DNA of 64,000 bases, taken from the NCBI GenBank assembly GCA_017399915.1, contig JAFQAS010000025.1, positions 1-64,000 of the forward strand, in the 5' to 3' direction. A program made the translations under genes and the position numbers. This document shows, one piece after another, positions 54,169 through 62,367 of this stretch. Source of the stretch: Muribaculaceae bacterium. Its GTDB lineage: Bacteria; Bacteroidota; Bacteroidia; Bacteroidales; Muribaculaceae. The notes under the pieces are model-generated. The model was not told the origin of the DNA, made no database searches, and saw nothing but the letters and a program-made list of their open reading frames with translations. Every line of letters begins with the position of its first letter. The first letter of the stretch is position 1.

Positions 54169-54245
54169 GGACAAAAAGTTAATCTGATTAGCAAATGAGG
54201 TAAAAAGTAAATCCGATTTGCTAATGGGACAGAATGTAAATCCTA
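54169..54245 (+). repeat. Three tandem repeats upstream of an orphan promoter
   Basis: Copies of GGACAAAAAGTTAATC-type sequence start at 54169, 54199 and 54227 (30- and 28-bp spacing), the first two followed by GATTAGCAAATGA/GATTTGCTAATG. They resemble the phased repeats upstream of the DUF4143 ATPase gene at 23818-23934. Confidence 0.6.
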
Positions 54246-54266
54246 TAAAATACCGATTTTTAGGTA

Positions 54267-54297
54267 TTGCAAAGCTAACACCCAGCATCTATCTTTG
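54267..54297 (+). promoter_or_regulatory. Orphan Bacteroidetes promoter
   Basis: TTGC (54267-54270) and TATCTTTG (54290-54297) with a 19-bp spacer form one of the best promoter matches in the window, but no gene of normal size follows on the plus strand. Confidence 0.65.
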
Positions 54298-54303
54298 TGG
54301 CAG

Positions 54304-54440
54304 ATAATTATACGAATGTTCTTTACCACAAGAAGTAATCTATTGACTATTTAAGGGAACGAATCAACATATTCCCACCCTTATAAATAGACATCGCCCA
54401 CACTACACGTTTGCGAAAACCGAGTGTGGGCGAGATATTT
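54304..54440 (+). ncRNA. Candidate small RNA (promoter to terminator, no coding sequence)
   Basis: A transcript from the promoter at 54267-54297 to the terminator at 54395-54443 would be about 135 nt. It contains only one very short frame of 12 codons (54316-54354). It may be a small RNA, a leader left from a lost ATPase gene, or both. I do not recognise an Rfam family. Boundaries are estimates. Confidence 0.4.
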
Positions 54441-54443
54441 TAT
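54395..54443. terminator. Terminator in the convergent gap
   Basis: CGCCCACACT (54395-54404) pairs with AGTGTGGGCG (54423-54432), followed by AGATATTTTATT. It could end the orphan transcript and the minus-strand esterase gene. Confidence 0.75.
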
Positions 54444-54466
54444 TCTACTCTATGACGAGTATCGAT

Positions 54467-55582
54467 TTATTTCATTTTTTCTACTAAGGGGAGGAGGACG
54501 GGGAAGAGTTTTGCGGCGTAGTATTTGAAGCCGAGATCGGTGAGGTGGATGCCGTCGACTGTGCCGTCATCTTCCACTCCGTCGAGGTTCACGCAGTCAA
54601 CGTAGTAGAGGTTGTTGGGATTTTCGGCCATCAATTTTTCGTAGTTACGACGGAAGGCAGCGTTTTTGCGTGGGAGATAGTTGCCCATAGTCTTGTCGTA
54701 GCGCGCATAAGGATAGATGGGACCTTCAACCATCACAATGGGAATATCGGGACGTGCTTTGCGAATAATATTCACGAAGTCGTAGGTGAGGGTATCGCAC
54801 ATCATCTCTGTGCAGTTGGGGATTGGGTCGAGGAGGAAAAGGTCGGCATCGGCAATGTCGGCCATGGCACGAGCCATGCAATAGTCCATTTTTCCTTCGC
54901 CACTGATACCTATGTTTACTATCTCGCAGTTGAGTTCACGGCTCAAGATGTTAGTAGCCGCCATACCTGTGCGAGAAGCACAACCTCCTTGAAGTATACT
55001 TGTGCCGTAAGCGATGATTTTCTTTTTGTCGCTAATCAATTCGGGATTACCGCAAGTGATAGTGGCTGTGCTGTCAACTGCGATATAAAGTTCTTCGACG
55101 CCATCATATAGAGGGAGATATACCATATACTCTTGCATGCGAGGTTCTACGTTTGACACATAAGTGCTTTTACACCATTTGAGCGAGTCGGTATAAGGAC
55201 GGTTAGTGTTGACATGACGCCACACCGAGTCGCCTTCGAAGATATAAAGATCGGTACCTTTCAAACCTGTGTCGGCCATATGTTTCATGTGAGTGTCCCA
55301 CAAAAGACGATATTTCACACCCACCGATGTGGAGTTAGTAGCAAAACGCACTGCAATACCCGAGCTGCATTGGCTACGTTCCCACAACACACTGCGCACA
55401 CTGTCTTTAAGGAAAGCCGGCAAACGGTCATAATCGCGAATAGTATTGGTCCACCCACGATTGATGATGCGAAGATCTTTTGCATTGATATACTTCACTG
55501 GCTTTTCATCGGCAGCCTTTGCCACCGAGCCACACAACATTGCCACCACGAGCAATAGTAAGAGTCGATTGATTGTTTTCAT
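54467..55582 (-). CDS. Exported SGNH/GDSL hydrolase with GxDLY domain
   Basis: This 371-residue protein has a signal peptide (MKTINRLLLLLVVAMLCGSV, then AKA). An N-terminal beta-sandwich with LKGTDLYIFEGD (107-118) matches the GxDLY module. The Lipase_GDSL_3-type SGNH domain follows: IIAYGTSILQGG with Ser195, GISGEGKMD (Gly/Asn blocks) and VDGIH with Asp343 and His346. Such proteins in Bacteroidetes are carbohydrate or lipid esterases, often in polysaccharide use; no such genes are adjacent. Confidence 0.87.
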   Translation of the reverse strand: MKTINRLLLLLVVAMLCGSVAKAADEKPVKYINAKDLRIINRGWTNTIRDYDRLPAFLKDSVRSVLWERSQCSSGIAVRFATNSTSVGVKYRLLWDTHMKHMADTGLKGTDLYIFEGDSVWRHVNTNRPYTDSLKWCKSTYVSNVEPRMQEYMVYLPLYDGVEELYIAVDSTATITCGNPELISDKKKIIAYGTSILQGGCASRTGMAATNILSRELNCEIVNIGISGEGKMDYCMARAMADIADADLFLLDPIPNCTEMMCDTLTYDFVNIIRKARPDIPIVMVEGPIYPYARYDKTMGNYLPRKNAAFRRNYEKLMAENPNNLYYVDCVNLDGVEDDGTVDGIHLTDLGFKYYAAKLFPVLLPLVEKMK

Positions 55583-55750
55583 TGGTTTATCAGGTTTTTA
55601 CGTTAATTTTCTATTAATAGATTGCGCCATGTCAATCATTCCTTATGCAAATTTACAAGATATTACGGAAAAAGCCATATTGAAATGGGTGAATTTGTTG
55701 CAAAATCAACTAAACACGAGTTAATAATTTCTCAAATCGCAATATTTCAT

Positions 55751-55758
55751 TAAATTTG
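55751..55758 (+). promoter_or_regulatory. -7 box upstream of the A1S_2505-like gene
   Basis: TAAATTTG lies 36 bp before ATG 55795. The -33 element is weak. Confidence 0.45.
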
Positions 55759-55794
55759 TGATTGATATTAATTTCATAATAAAACTAACTTGAC

Positions 55795-56190
55795 ATGAAC
55801 ATTCCTATTGAATTTACTCCCGAATTTATTACTCATCTTAATGAGGGCGAGATATTTGTGTTTGGCAGTAACTTGGCGGGCATGCATGGAGGCGGTGCCG
55901 CGCGTGTAGCACATCGCTATTTCGGTGCCGAATGGGGCGTTGGCGTGGGATTAACCGGGCAAACTTATGCCATTCCCACAATGCAAGGCGGAGTGGAAAC
56001 GATAGCACCTTATGTTGATGAATTCATTGAGTTTGCGAGCAATCACGAGGAATTGAAATTCTACGTTACCCGCATAGGCTGTGGCATCGCCGGATTTCGT
56101 GATGAGGAGATTGCTCCACTATTTAGAAAAGCCCTTGACAAAGCAAACATTATCCTCCCCGAAACGTTTTATAAGATATTAACCAACTAA
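55795..56190 (+). CDS. Macro-domain-like A1S_2505 family protein
   Basis: This 131-residue soluble protein has the family block GEIFVFGSNLAGMHGGGAAR (18-37) followed by AHRYFGAEWGVGVGLTGQTY, which resembles the ADP-ribose-binding loops of macro domains. Relatives are described as macro-domain-like and are common in phages and bacteria. Role unknown; an ADP-ribose or nucleotide ligand is an inference. Confidence 0.82.
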   Translation: MNIPIEFTPEFITHLNEGEIFVFGSNLAGMHGGGAARVAHRYFGAEWGVGVGLTGQTYAIPTMQGGVETIAPYVDEFIEFASNHEELKFYVTRIGCGIAGFRDEEIAPLFRKALDKANIILPETFYKILTN

Positions 56191-56206
56191 TAAATATTAC
56201 TTAATT

Positions 56207-56821
56207 ATGAAAACGAAAACAGCATTATTAGTGTCGCTTCTCATTTTTGTGTCCGGCATTGTGTTATCAATAATACACACCCTCGATGTATTTACCGGGC
56301 TTATCATTGCCACCGGAATTGTGTTTATCATTCCCGGGATTATAAACATCGCCACGCTATCTTCGGCAAAACAAAATGATGATGACGATGAGAAAAAAGG
56401 GAAACAAGGTTCACGCTTCCAAGTTATATGCGGACTGATTTCAGGCGTGGGAAGTGTGATTATGGGTATTTCAATGATAGGTTGGAATGAAATGTTTATC
56501 AAGTTCTTACCTTTAATCTTTGGCTCAATCCTCGTGTTTGGCGGTTGTTTTCATATATGCGCAATGGCAATGGGGTTCCGCCCTATCCGTTTGCCTTTAT
56601 GGCTTTACATATTGCCAATTTTACTGATTGCAATGGGACTATCCGTGATTTTTATCAACAAGGACACACTTCTTGACCATCACATTGTGTTAATGACCGG
56701 CATCGGACTTATCATTTTCGCTATTAACGCTTTTATCGAATTGTGGTTTATTCGCAAAATCAAATCTCCGACTAAACGAAAAGCCGAGTCAGAGGTTATT
56801 GATGTAGAAGAGGCAAAATAA
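56207..56821 (+). CDS. DUF308/HdeD-type membrane protein
   Basis: This 204-residue protein has about six hydrophobic segments in paired hairpins (ALLVSLLIFVSGIVLSIIHT, VFTGLIIATGIVFIIPGIIN, LISGVGSVIMGISMIGW) with an acidic-basic loop DDDDEKKGKQ between the second and third. This matches the HdeD/DUF308 membrane family. Function is unknown in Bacteroidetes. The gene follows the macro-like gene by 16 bp and ends in a terminator. Confidence 0.8.
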   Translation: MKTKTALLVSLLIFVSGIVLSIIHTLDVFTGLIIATGIVFIIPGIINIATLSSAKQNDDDDEKKGKQGSRFQVICGLISGVGSVIMGISMIGWNEMFIKFLPLIFGSILVFGGCFHICAMAMGFRPIRLPLWLYILPILLIAMGLSVIFINKDTLLDHHIVLMTGIGLIIFAINAFIELWFIRKIKSPTKRKAESEVIDVEEAK

Positions 56822-56840
56822 TATAACATTACATAGTAAT

Positions 56841-56885
56841 ACAACGCGGTGCATCTGAATTGATACACCGCGTTGTTATTTTTTC
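56841..56885. terminator. Terminator between two convergent genes
   Basis: ACAACGCGGTG (56841-56851) pairs with CACCGCGTTGT (56866-56876), followed by TATTTTTTC. Confidence 0.88.
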
Positions 56886-56890
56886 TGATT

Positions 56891-57532
56891 TTATAATGCT
56901 ATACCAAATCGCCTACGGATATATTCGGCAATAATCGCCACAGCATCTTCCATTTTCAATAAAGAGGTATTTAGTGTGAGGTCATAGCTTGCCGCATCGC
57001 CCCATCGCTTATCGGTGTAAAAATTGTAATAGTTGGCACGCAATTTATTTGTTTTATGTGCAATGGTGCGAGCTTGTTCGGGTGTGGGCTTATCGCCACG
57101 ACGCATTATGCGTTTGATGCAGTCCTCCTCCGATGAATGAACAAATATTTTAACGCATCGTGGATGGTCGCGCAACACATAGTCGGCGCTACGCCCTACT
57201 ATCACACACGATTTATCATTGGCAATGCTTCGGATAAAGTCGCTTTGTGCGTTATATGCGCCGTCACTTGCCAATGTCGACGAACAAGAATAGCACGATA
57301 CCGGATTATAGCCGGCGCCAAAGGCAAACATACCACTCAAAAACGAAGGAGCACGTTCATCGCTTCGCTCAATGAATTCAGTGCAAAGACCGGCTTGTTT
57401 AGCGGCTTCATGCAACAACTCTTTGTCGTAATATTCCAATCCAAATGTTGACGCAAGCAATTTGCCCAACTCACGGCCTCCGCTGCCAAACTGACGGCCT
57501 ATTGTAATCACCACATTTTTATTCTCGTTCAT
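56891..57532 (-). CDS. Cytidylate kinase-like family protein
   Basis: This 213-residue P-loop kinase has the motif TIGRQFGSGGRELGKLLA (about 10-27), the substrate-type region RSADYVLRDHP and the lid RIMRRGDKPTPEQAR. It belongs to the Cytidylate_kin2 group, a relative of, but distinct from, the essential Cmk. Its substrate is not known. The P-loop has Ser in place of the usual Lys-Ser/Thr pattern, as is normal for this group. It stands alone on the minus strand. Confidence 0.85.
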   Translation of the reverse strand: MNENKNVVITIGRQFGSGGRELGKLLASTFGLEYYDKELLHEAAKQAGLCTEFIERSDERAPSFLSGMFAFGAGYNPVSCYSCSSTLASDGAYNAQSDFIRSIANDKSCVIVGRSADYVLRDHPRCVKIFVHSSEEDCIKRIMRRGDKPTPEQARTIAHKTNKLRANYYNFYTDKRWGDAASYDLTLNTSLLKMEDAVAIIAEYIRRRFGIAL

Positions 57533-57594
57533 AATCTAAAAATTTAAGGTATGTCAAAGTTAGCATTTTTCAATCTATAATCAAATTTTATTGC

Positions 57595-57602
57595 TACTTT
57601 TG
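57595..57602 (+). promoter_or_regulatory. -7 box of the SO_0444-type transporter gene
   Basis: TACTTTTG lies 21 bp before ATG 57624 and shows that an in-frame ATG at 57591 is too early. Confidence 0.55.
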
Positions 57603-57623
57603 TATAACAATTTGAAGATAAAA

Positions 57624-58859
57624 ATGGCTGAAATCATCAATCTCATAAATAGCATGTCGCCTTACTTGTTGTTGGGATTTCTCCTTGCAGGGGTGATGCG
57701 TGCTTTTGTGCCCGAGGGGTTATACCAACGTTTTTTGAGTGGTTCATCATTTCGGTCGGTGTTTTTTGCCGCTATGCTTGGAGTGCCGTTGCCGTTATGC
57801 TCTTGTGGCGTGATACCCACGGGCATGTCGCTTCGCAAGCAAGGTGCGTCGAAAGGTGCCACTGTATCGTTTCTTATCGCCACCCCTCAAACCGGGGTCG
57901 ATTCCATCATCGCCACCTACTCATTGATGGGTTGGGCATTTGCCATTGTTCGTCCCATTGCAGCATTTGTGACGGCAATATTTGGCGGGCAGATGGTGAA
58001 TGTGATAGAAAAAGACTCATCGGTTATCAACACACCTGCGACAAAATCACAATCTAAAGGATTTGGGGCAAAAGTGGTCTACACTCTACGATATGCCTTT
58101 GTGGAGATGATGCAAGATATAGGCCGTTGGCTCATATTAGGACTTGTTGTGGCAGGATTGATAACGGTGTTTGTTCCCGAAAGTTTCTTCGCTCTCTTTG
58201 CTCATAACTCACTATTGAGTATGTTCATAGTACTCGTTTGCGCCGTCCCCATGTATCTATGTGCCACCGGATCAATACCCATTGCAGTGGCATTGATGAT
58301 GAAAGGCTTGTCGCCCGGCACAGCGTTGGTATTGCTTATGGCTGGTCCGGCAGTAAATGTGGCGTCGATGCTTCTGATAGGCAAAGTAATGGGTCGCAAA
58401 ACGCTATCGCTCTATCTTTTGTCGATAATTATCGGCTCCATGGCATTTGGGCTGGCAATCGACTATCTATTGCCTCGCGAATGGTTCACCTCGTCAATTA
58501 CCTTGATAAAAGATTGTTGTAACACCGCAACACCCTATTTCAACATAGGTTGCTCTATACTGCTTATAATATTACTAATAAACGCTATGATACTACGATT
58601 TTTCAAAAAGAAAAAAGATGATTGCGGTTGCGATGCGTGCGACTGCACCACATCAAACGAGGCTACAATCACTATCGAAGGAATGCACTGCAACCATTGC
58701 CGTGCAAGCGCAGAGAAAGCGATCCGCGCTGTTGAAGGAGTTGAAGAGGCTACTGTCGACCTTCCCACTGCAACAGCCACAATCAAAGGCTCCTTTGACC
58801 TCAACCAAGTCGTCAACGCCATTGACGCAATAGGCTTTAAGGCGACAACCAGATCATAA
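57624..58859 (+). CDS. SO_0444-family Cu/Zn efflux permease with C-terminal HMA domain
   Basis: From ATG 57624 the gene gives 411 residues. About eight hydrophobic segments form the DUF318-type permease; the Cys motif PLPLCSCGVIPTG (about 50-62) and TPQTGVDSI are the family marks. A linker rich in Lys, Cys and Asp (KKKDDCGCDACDC) leads to a heavy-metal-associated domain (about 345-411) with the metal-binding GMHCNHC. Family members are linked to copper and zinc efflux; the fused HMA domain probably hands metal to or senses it for the permease (inference). Confidence 0.88.
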   Translation: MAEIINLINSMSPYLLLGFLLAGVMRAFVPEGLYQRFLSGSSFRSVFFAAMLGVPLPLCSCGVIPTGMSLRKQGASKGATVSFLIATPQTGVDSIIATYSLMGWAFAIVRPIAAFVTAIFGGQMVNVIEKDSSVINTPATKSQSKGFGAKVVYTLRYAFVEMMQDIGRWLILGLVVAGLITVFVPESFFALFAHNSLLSMFIVLVCAVPMYLCATGSIPIAVALMMKGLSPGTALVLLMAGPAVNVASMLLIGKVMGRKTLSLYLLSIIIGSMAFGLAIDYLLPREWFTSSITLIKDCCNTATPYFNIGCSILLIILLINAMILRFFKKKKDDCGCDACDCTTSNEATITIEGMHCNHCRASAEKAIRAVEGVEEATVDLPTATATIKGSFDLNQVVNAIDAIGFKATTRS

Positions 58860-58880
58860 CGGCAATTCTTAATTAATGGT

Positions 58881-59038
58881 TTAGAATATCGACTCTTTTG
58901 TTTCGGTAGTGAGTAGTTCGAGGGCTTTAATTCCCATTATAGAGTTGCCTTTGGAATTTAATCGGCCTGCTTGCCCTCTTTGGCATATGGCAAAATTGAT
59001 TGATATATTCTTTCAAGTATTTGCTGATAATCCTTAAT
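58881..59038 (-). pseudogene. glsA: Glutaminase gene remnant with large internal deletion
   Basis: On the minus strand the first part reads IKDYQQILERIYQSILPYAKEGKQAD, the usual N-terminus of glutaminase A. After a one-base frame change the second part reads RLNSKGNSIMGIKALELL and ends ETKESIF-stop, matching the glutaminase C-terminus. Roughly 250 central residues are missing. The junction lies at a shared GATTA, as expected for a microhomology deletion. The start codon is also lost (TAA AGT AGC ATT). Confidence 0.75.
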
Positions 59039-59104
59039 GCTACTTTATAATTTTATTGTCGAAATATTACCACAAATTTAAGATTTCATATTGAAATAAA
59101 AAAC

Positions 59105-59147
59105 GATTAAAATAAAACATCGCCACCGGGCTACCCCAATGGCGATG
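59105..59147 (-). terminator. Terminator of the POT transporter gene
   Basis: TGGCGATG (59140-59147) pairs with CATCGCCA (59119-59126); read on the minus strand it is followed by TTTTATTTTAATCG. Confidence 0.75.
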
Positions 59148-59172
59148 CATTTATTTAAGAATGATATTTTGC

Positions 59173-60732
59173 TTACTTAGTGACGCGTTCGAGCCATTTA
59201 ACCATGCCGAGCATCACACCCATTGAGATGAGACACACTACAAGGAATACAGTCCAACACAACCAGAGAGGCCATTGGTTATACATCAATGGACCGATCC
59301 AAAGCAACAAGTTACCTACTGCAGTGGCACCAAGCCATAGACCTTGACAAAGACCGAGAAGATGTTTTGGAGCTACTTTTGACACAAATGACAATCCAAG
59401 AGGCGAAATAAACAACTCAGCTACAGTCAAGAAGAAGTAAACTGCAATTAATACCCACCAATGAGCTTGTTGTGCTGTTTGTTCGGCAATAGGAAGCGCT
59501 TTATATGCATCGGCCGAAGGATAACCTTTGATAAATGAGAACACGGCGAGGAACAAGAATGCCAAACCTGCGATAAACATACCAATGGCAATTTTACGAG
59601 GTGTTGAAATTTCTTTGCCTTTACGAGCCAAACTTGCAAACAAAGCCATGATAATTGGAGTCAACACGATCACGAAGAATGGGTTGATTGCTTGCCAAAT
59701 CTCGGGAGCAACTGCTGTTGAGTCAACAAAGTCGCGAGCAAAGAATGATAGTGACATGCCATTTTGGTGGAATGAGAACCAGAAGAAAATTACTACACCA
59801 AGCACAGCGAAAAGAGCATACATGCGTTGCTTGATTTCTTTAGCCATTGCAGCTTTTTCTTCGGCAGTATATTTCACTGATTCAACAGCTTTTTTCTTAG
59901 CAGGAGTAGGGAATATTCTTTGATAAACCATAAATACTACCAACGAAATAAGCATTGCTACAACCGAAGCGATAAATGAGTAGTGAATACCTTCATTAAA
60001 CACTTGGAGATAGCTTTGACAAGAGCTTGCAAGGTCGGTAATCGAACCACCTGCTTGAGCCATCATATCGTTAAGGTTGGCAAGTGCCGAAGCTTCCATT
60101 GCCGATGAATTGGCAATGAATTGGTGACAAAGTTCGGGAAGTTTCGCATTATAGATGAAGTTATTAGCTTCGAGCCACCACTCGCGAAGAATTGGAGCCA
60201 CAAATGGAGCAATAAGACCACCTACATTAATAAACACATAGAAGATTTGGAAACCTGAGTCGCGTTTATCTTTTGCTTGAGCAAGAGCTTCGGGACCTTT
60301 CTTTGCAGCCTCTGCTTCAAGGTCATCATACATTTGACCTACCACTGCTTGCAAGTTGCCTTTAAACAAACCATTACCAAACGCAATCATAAACAAAGCC
60401 GCACAAGTAAGAACTAATAGCCATGTAGTGTTTTCGCTTGTAGCCAAAATGGGAATTGACAACACAACATAACCAATTGCCATAATGAGAAGACCTGTTT
60501 TAATCGTTCCTTTATAATTTTGCGATTTGTCGGCAATAAAACCGCCAAGCAAAGCAAGAATATAAATTCCCGCATAGAAACACGAATAGATTGTTCCTGA
60601 TGTTTCTTCACTTAGCCCAAATTTAGAGCAAAGGAATAGCACCAAAACCGCATTCATGATGTAATAGCCGAAACGCTCGCCCATATTGGCAAGAGCGGCC
60701 GGGATTAATCCTTTAGGGTGGTTTTTAAACAT
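59173..60732 (-). CDS. POT/PTR-family proton-dependent peptide transporter
   Basis: This 519-residue major-facilitator protein imports di- and tripeptides with protons. It begins MFKNHPKGLIPAALANMGER and has about 14 membrane segments. The POT signature ExxER of helix 1 reads NMGER, so the first Glu is replaced by Asn, as in several Bacteroidetes members. FYVFINVGGLIAPFVAPI and the C-terminal FISPLGLSFVSKVAPKHLLG are typical. Cytosolic loops at about 130-150 and 280-300 are long and charged. Confidence 0.92.
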   Translation of the reverse strand: MFKNHPKGLIPAALANMGERFGYYIMNAVLVLFLCSKFGLSEETSGTIYSCFYAGIYILALLGGFIADKSQNYKGTIKTGLLIMAIGYVVLSIPILATSENTTWLLVLTCAALFMIAFGNGLFKGNLQAVVGQMYDDLEAEAAKKGPEALAQAKDKRDSGFQIFYVFINVGGLIAPFVAPILREWWLEANNFIYNAKLPELCHQFIANSSAMEASALANLNDMMAQAGGSITDLASSCQSYLQVFNEGIHYSFIASVVAMLISLVVFMVYQRIFPTPAKKKAVESVKYTAEEKAAMAKEIKQRMYALFAVLGVVIFFWFSFHQNGMSLSFFARDFVDSTAVAPEIWQAINPFFVIVLTPIIMALFASLARKGKEISTPRKIAIGMFIAGLAFLFLAVFSFIKGYPSADAYKALPIAEQTAQQAHWWVLIAVYFFLTVAELFISPLGLSFVSKVAPKHLLGLCQGLWLGATAVGNLLLWIGPLMYNQWPLWLCWTVFLVVCLISMGVMLGMVKWLERVTK

Positions 60733-60777
60733 AAATCTGAATTTTATTTAGTTAATAATTAATTTGATTTCAATTCA

Positions 60778-61212
60778 TTATCCTTCGGCTTGCATCTTTG
60801 CATTGAAAGCAAAAGCATATACTTTCATTTGCTTCACCATCGCCACAAGTCCGTTGCTACGAGTAGGCGAAAGATGTTCCGATAGTCCTATCTTGTCGAT
60901 AAAATACAAATCGGCATCGAGGATTTCTTGTGGAGTATGCTCTGAAAGCACTTTGATGAGTAGTGAAATGATTCCTTTCACAATAATGGCATCGCTATCG
61001 GCGGTGTAGATGATTTTACCTTCATCGTTAAGTTCGGCATTGAGCCACACTCGGCTTTGACACCCTTCGATGATATATTGAGGTGTTTTATATTTTTCAT
61101 CGATTGCAGGTAGCGCGTTGCCCAAGTCAATGATATAGGCGTAGCGGTCCATCCAATCTTCAATATCTACAAACTCATCGATTATTTCGTCTTGTATCTC
61201 GTTGATAGTCAT
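60778..61212 (-). CDS. sufE: SufE-family sulfur acceptor
   Basis: SufE takes persulfide sulfur from the cysteine desulfurase SufS for iron-sulfur cluster assembly. The 144-residue length is normal and the active Cys51 lies in YIIEGCQSRVW, with LSPTRSNGL near the C-terminus. No other suf genes are adjacent. It follows the M28 peptidase gene by 8 bp and precedes the POT gene by 45 bp on the same strand. Confidence 0.93.
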   Translation of the reverse strand: MTINEIQDEIIDEFVDIEDWMDRYAYIIDLGNALPAIDEKYKTPQYIIEGCQSRVWLNAELNDEGKIIYTADSDAIIVKGIISLLIKVLSEHTPQEILDADLYFIDKIGLSEHLSPTRSNGLVAMVKQMKVYAFAFNAKMQAEG

Positions 61213-61220
61213 TTTTGCTA

Positions 61221-62204
61221 TTATTTTTCGTTATAAATTACGTTTAACACTACTTGACCCACAGCCTTCAATGAAGTGCGGCTTATATTACTCATATTAT
61301 CGGCATGAGTGTGCCAAGTGGGAGGGAATGAGCCTGTTTGGCTATTTTGATTTTCTATAATATCGATGCAAGGAATTCCAAGTTGGTTCACATAGACATG
61401 GTCGTCCATCACTGCGCCACCAATCTGATTGATAAATACATTTCCATATCCCGACATTGAGGCTGTGCCCCACACTTTGTCAACTATAGAGCCAGCCAAC
61501 TGATGAGAAGCTATTTCGCGATGGAATCGAGCGTCAAGACCACCCACAATATCGAGCAGAATACCATATATCGGCATATTTTCGACAGTATAAGGGTGTT
61601 TTGTCACCCAATATTGAGTACCCAAACACCACGAATTTTCAGATTGGCCTTGTGATTCACCATAATCCTCGGCATCAACAAATAAAATATCCACCCCTAT
61701 TGCAGGCTTTTCGATTTGCAGACAGCGCGCCACTTCGAGCAACACCCCAACCCCACTTCCGCCATCATTGGCTCCGGGAATAGGTTGCTTGCGACGACTC
61801 TCGTCGGGGTCTTCATCGGCCCAAGGACGAGTGTCCCAATGAGCCAATAACAACACTCTACGTTTTGCATCTTTATTAAAACGACCCATAATGTTGTTAA
61901 TGGGAAGTTTATCGCCATTAAATGCCGTTACTGTTGTTTTTTGTTCTATAACAGAATCTGCTCCATATCTTTTCAACTCATTCACAAGGAGTTTTGCACA
62001 CTTGCTATGCCCCTCTGTGCCGGGAACACGTGTGCCGCAATCTACCTGTGCTTTAACATTGCGATAGGCACTATCGGCATTAAATTCAATGCGAGGTTTC
62101 ATCGCCTCAGGCTCTTCGTTTGTAGCCTGCTGAGACTCTGATTTTGCCGAACATGCAATCATAAGCCAACACAATGATATGGAAATTATATTCACTAATT
62201 TCAT
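61221..62204 (-). CDS. M28-family zinc peptidase lipoprotein (glutaminyl-cyclase-like)
   Basis: This 327-residue protein has lipobox MIAC (Cys18). The M28 zinc-site pattern is complete: LLLAHWDTRPWAD (His), PGANDGGSGVGVLLEVAR (Asp), DAEDYGESQGQ (Glu), LLDIVGG (Asp) and a C-terminal WHTHADNMS (His). The overall form matches glutaminyl-peptide cyclotransferase-like members of M28, which fold N-terminal Gln into pyroglutamate, as well as aminopeptidases; the two cannot be told apart here. It would act outside the cytoplasm. Confidence 0.88.
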   Translation of the reverse strand: MKLVNIISISLCWLMIACSAKSESQQATNEEPEAMKPRIEFNADSAYRNVKAQVDCGTRVPGTEGHSKCAKLLVNELKRYGADSVIEQKTTVTAFNGDKLPINNIMGRFNKDAKRRVLLLAHWDTRPWADEDPDESRRKQPIPGANDGGSGVGVLLEVARCLQIEKPAIGVDILFVDAEDYGESQGQSENSWCLGTQYWVTKHPYTVENMPIYGILLDIVGGLDARFHREIASHQLAGSIVDKVWGTASMSGYGNVFINQIGGAVMDDHVYVNQLGIPCIDIIENQNSQTGSFPPTWHTHADNMSNISRTSLKAVGQVVLNVIYNEK

Positions 62205-62226
62205 TACTTATAATACTTTTAACCTT

Positions 62227-62257
62227 CAAAATTACAAAAAACTATGGTATAATCCAA
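62227..62257 (-). promoter_or_regulatory. Promoter of the M28-sufE-POT run
   Basis: On the minus strand TTGG (62254-62257) and TAATTTTG (62227-62234) lie 19 bp apart. Confidence 0.55.
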
Positions 62258-62303
62258 TTTTATACCATAGTTTCAATATTTTTTTCATCAGCGCACTCTC
62301 TCA

Positions 62304-62342
62304 CAAAAAAAGTGGTGAATGAGAACCACTTCATTCACCACT
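62304..62342 (-). terminator. Terminator of the 386-residue lipoprotein gene
   Basis: AGTGGTGAATGA (62311-62322) pairs with TCATTCACCACT (62331-62342); on the minus strand a T-tract follows. Confidence 0.85.
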
Positions 62343-62367
62343 TATAATACCCCTATCTATCAAACGA

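Noticed and set aside
54316-54354. A 12-codon peptide gene after the orphan promoter
   Set aside because: There is no good ribosome-binding site and no way to tell it from chance.
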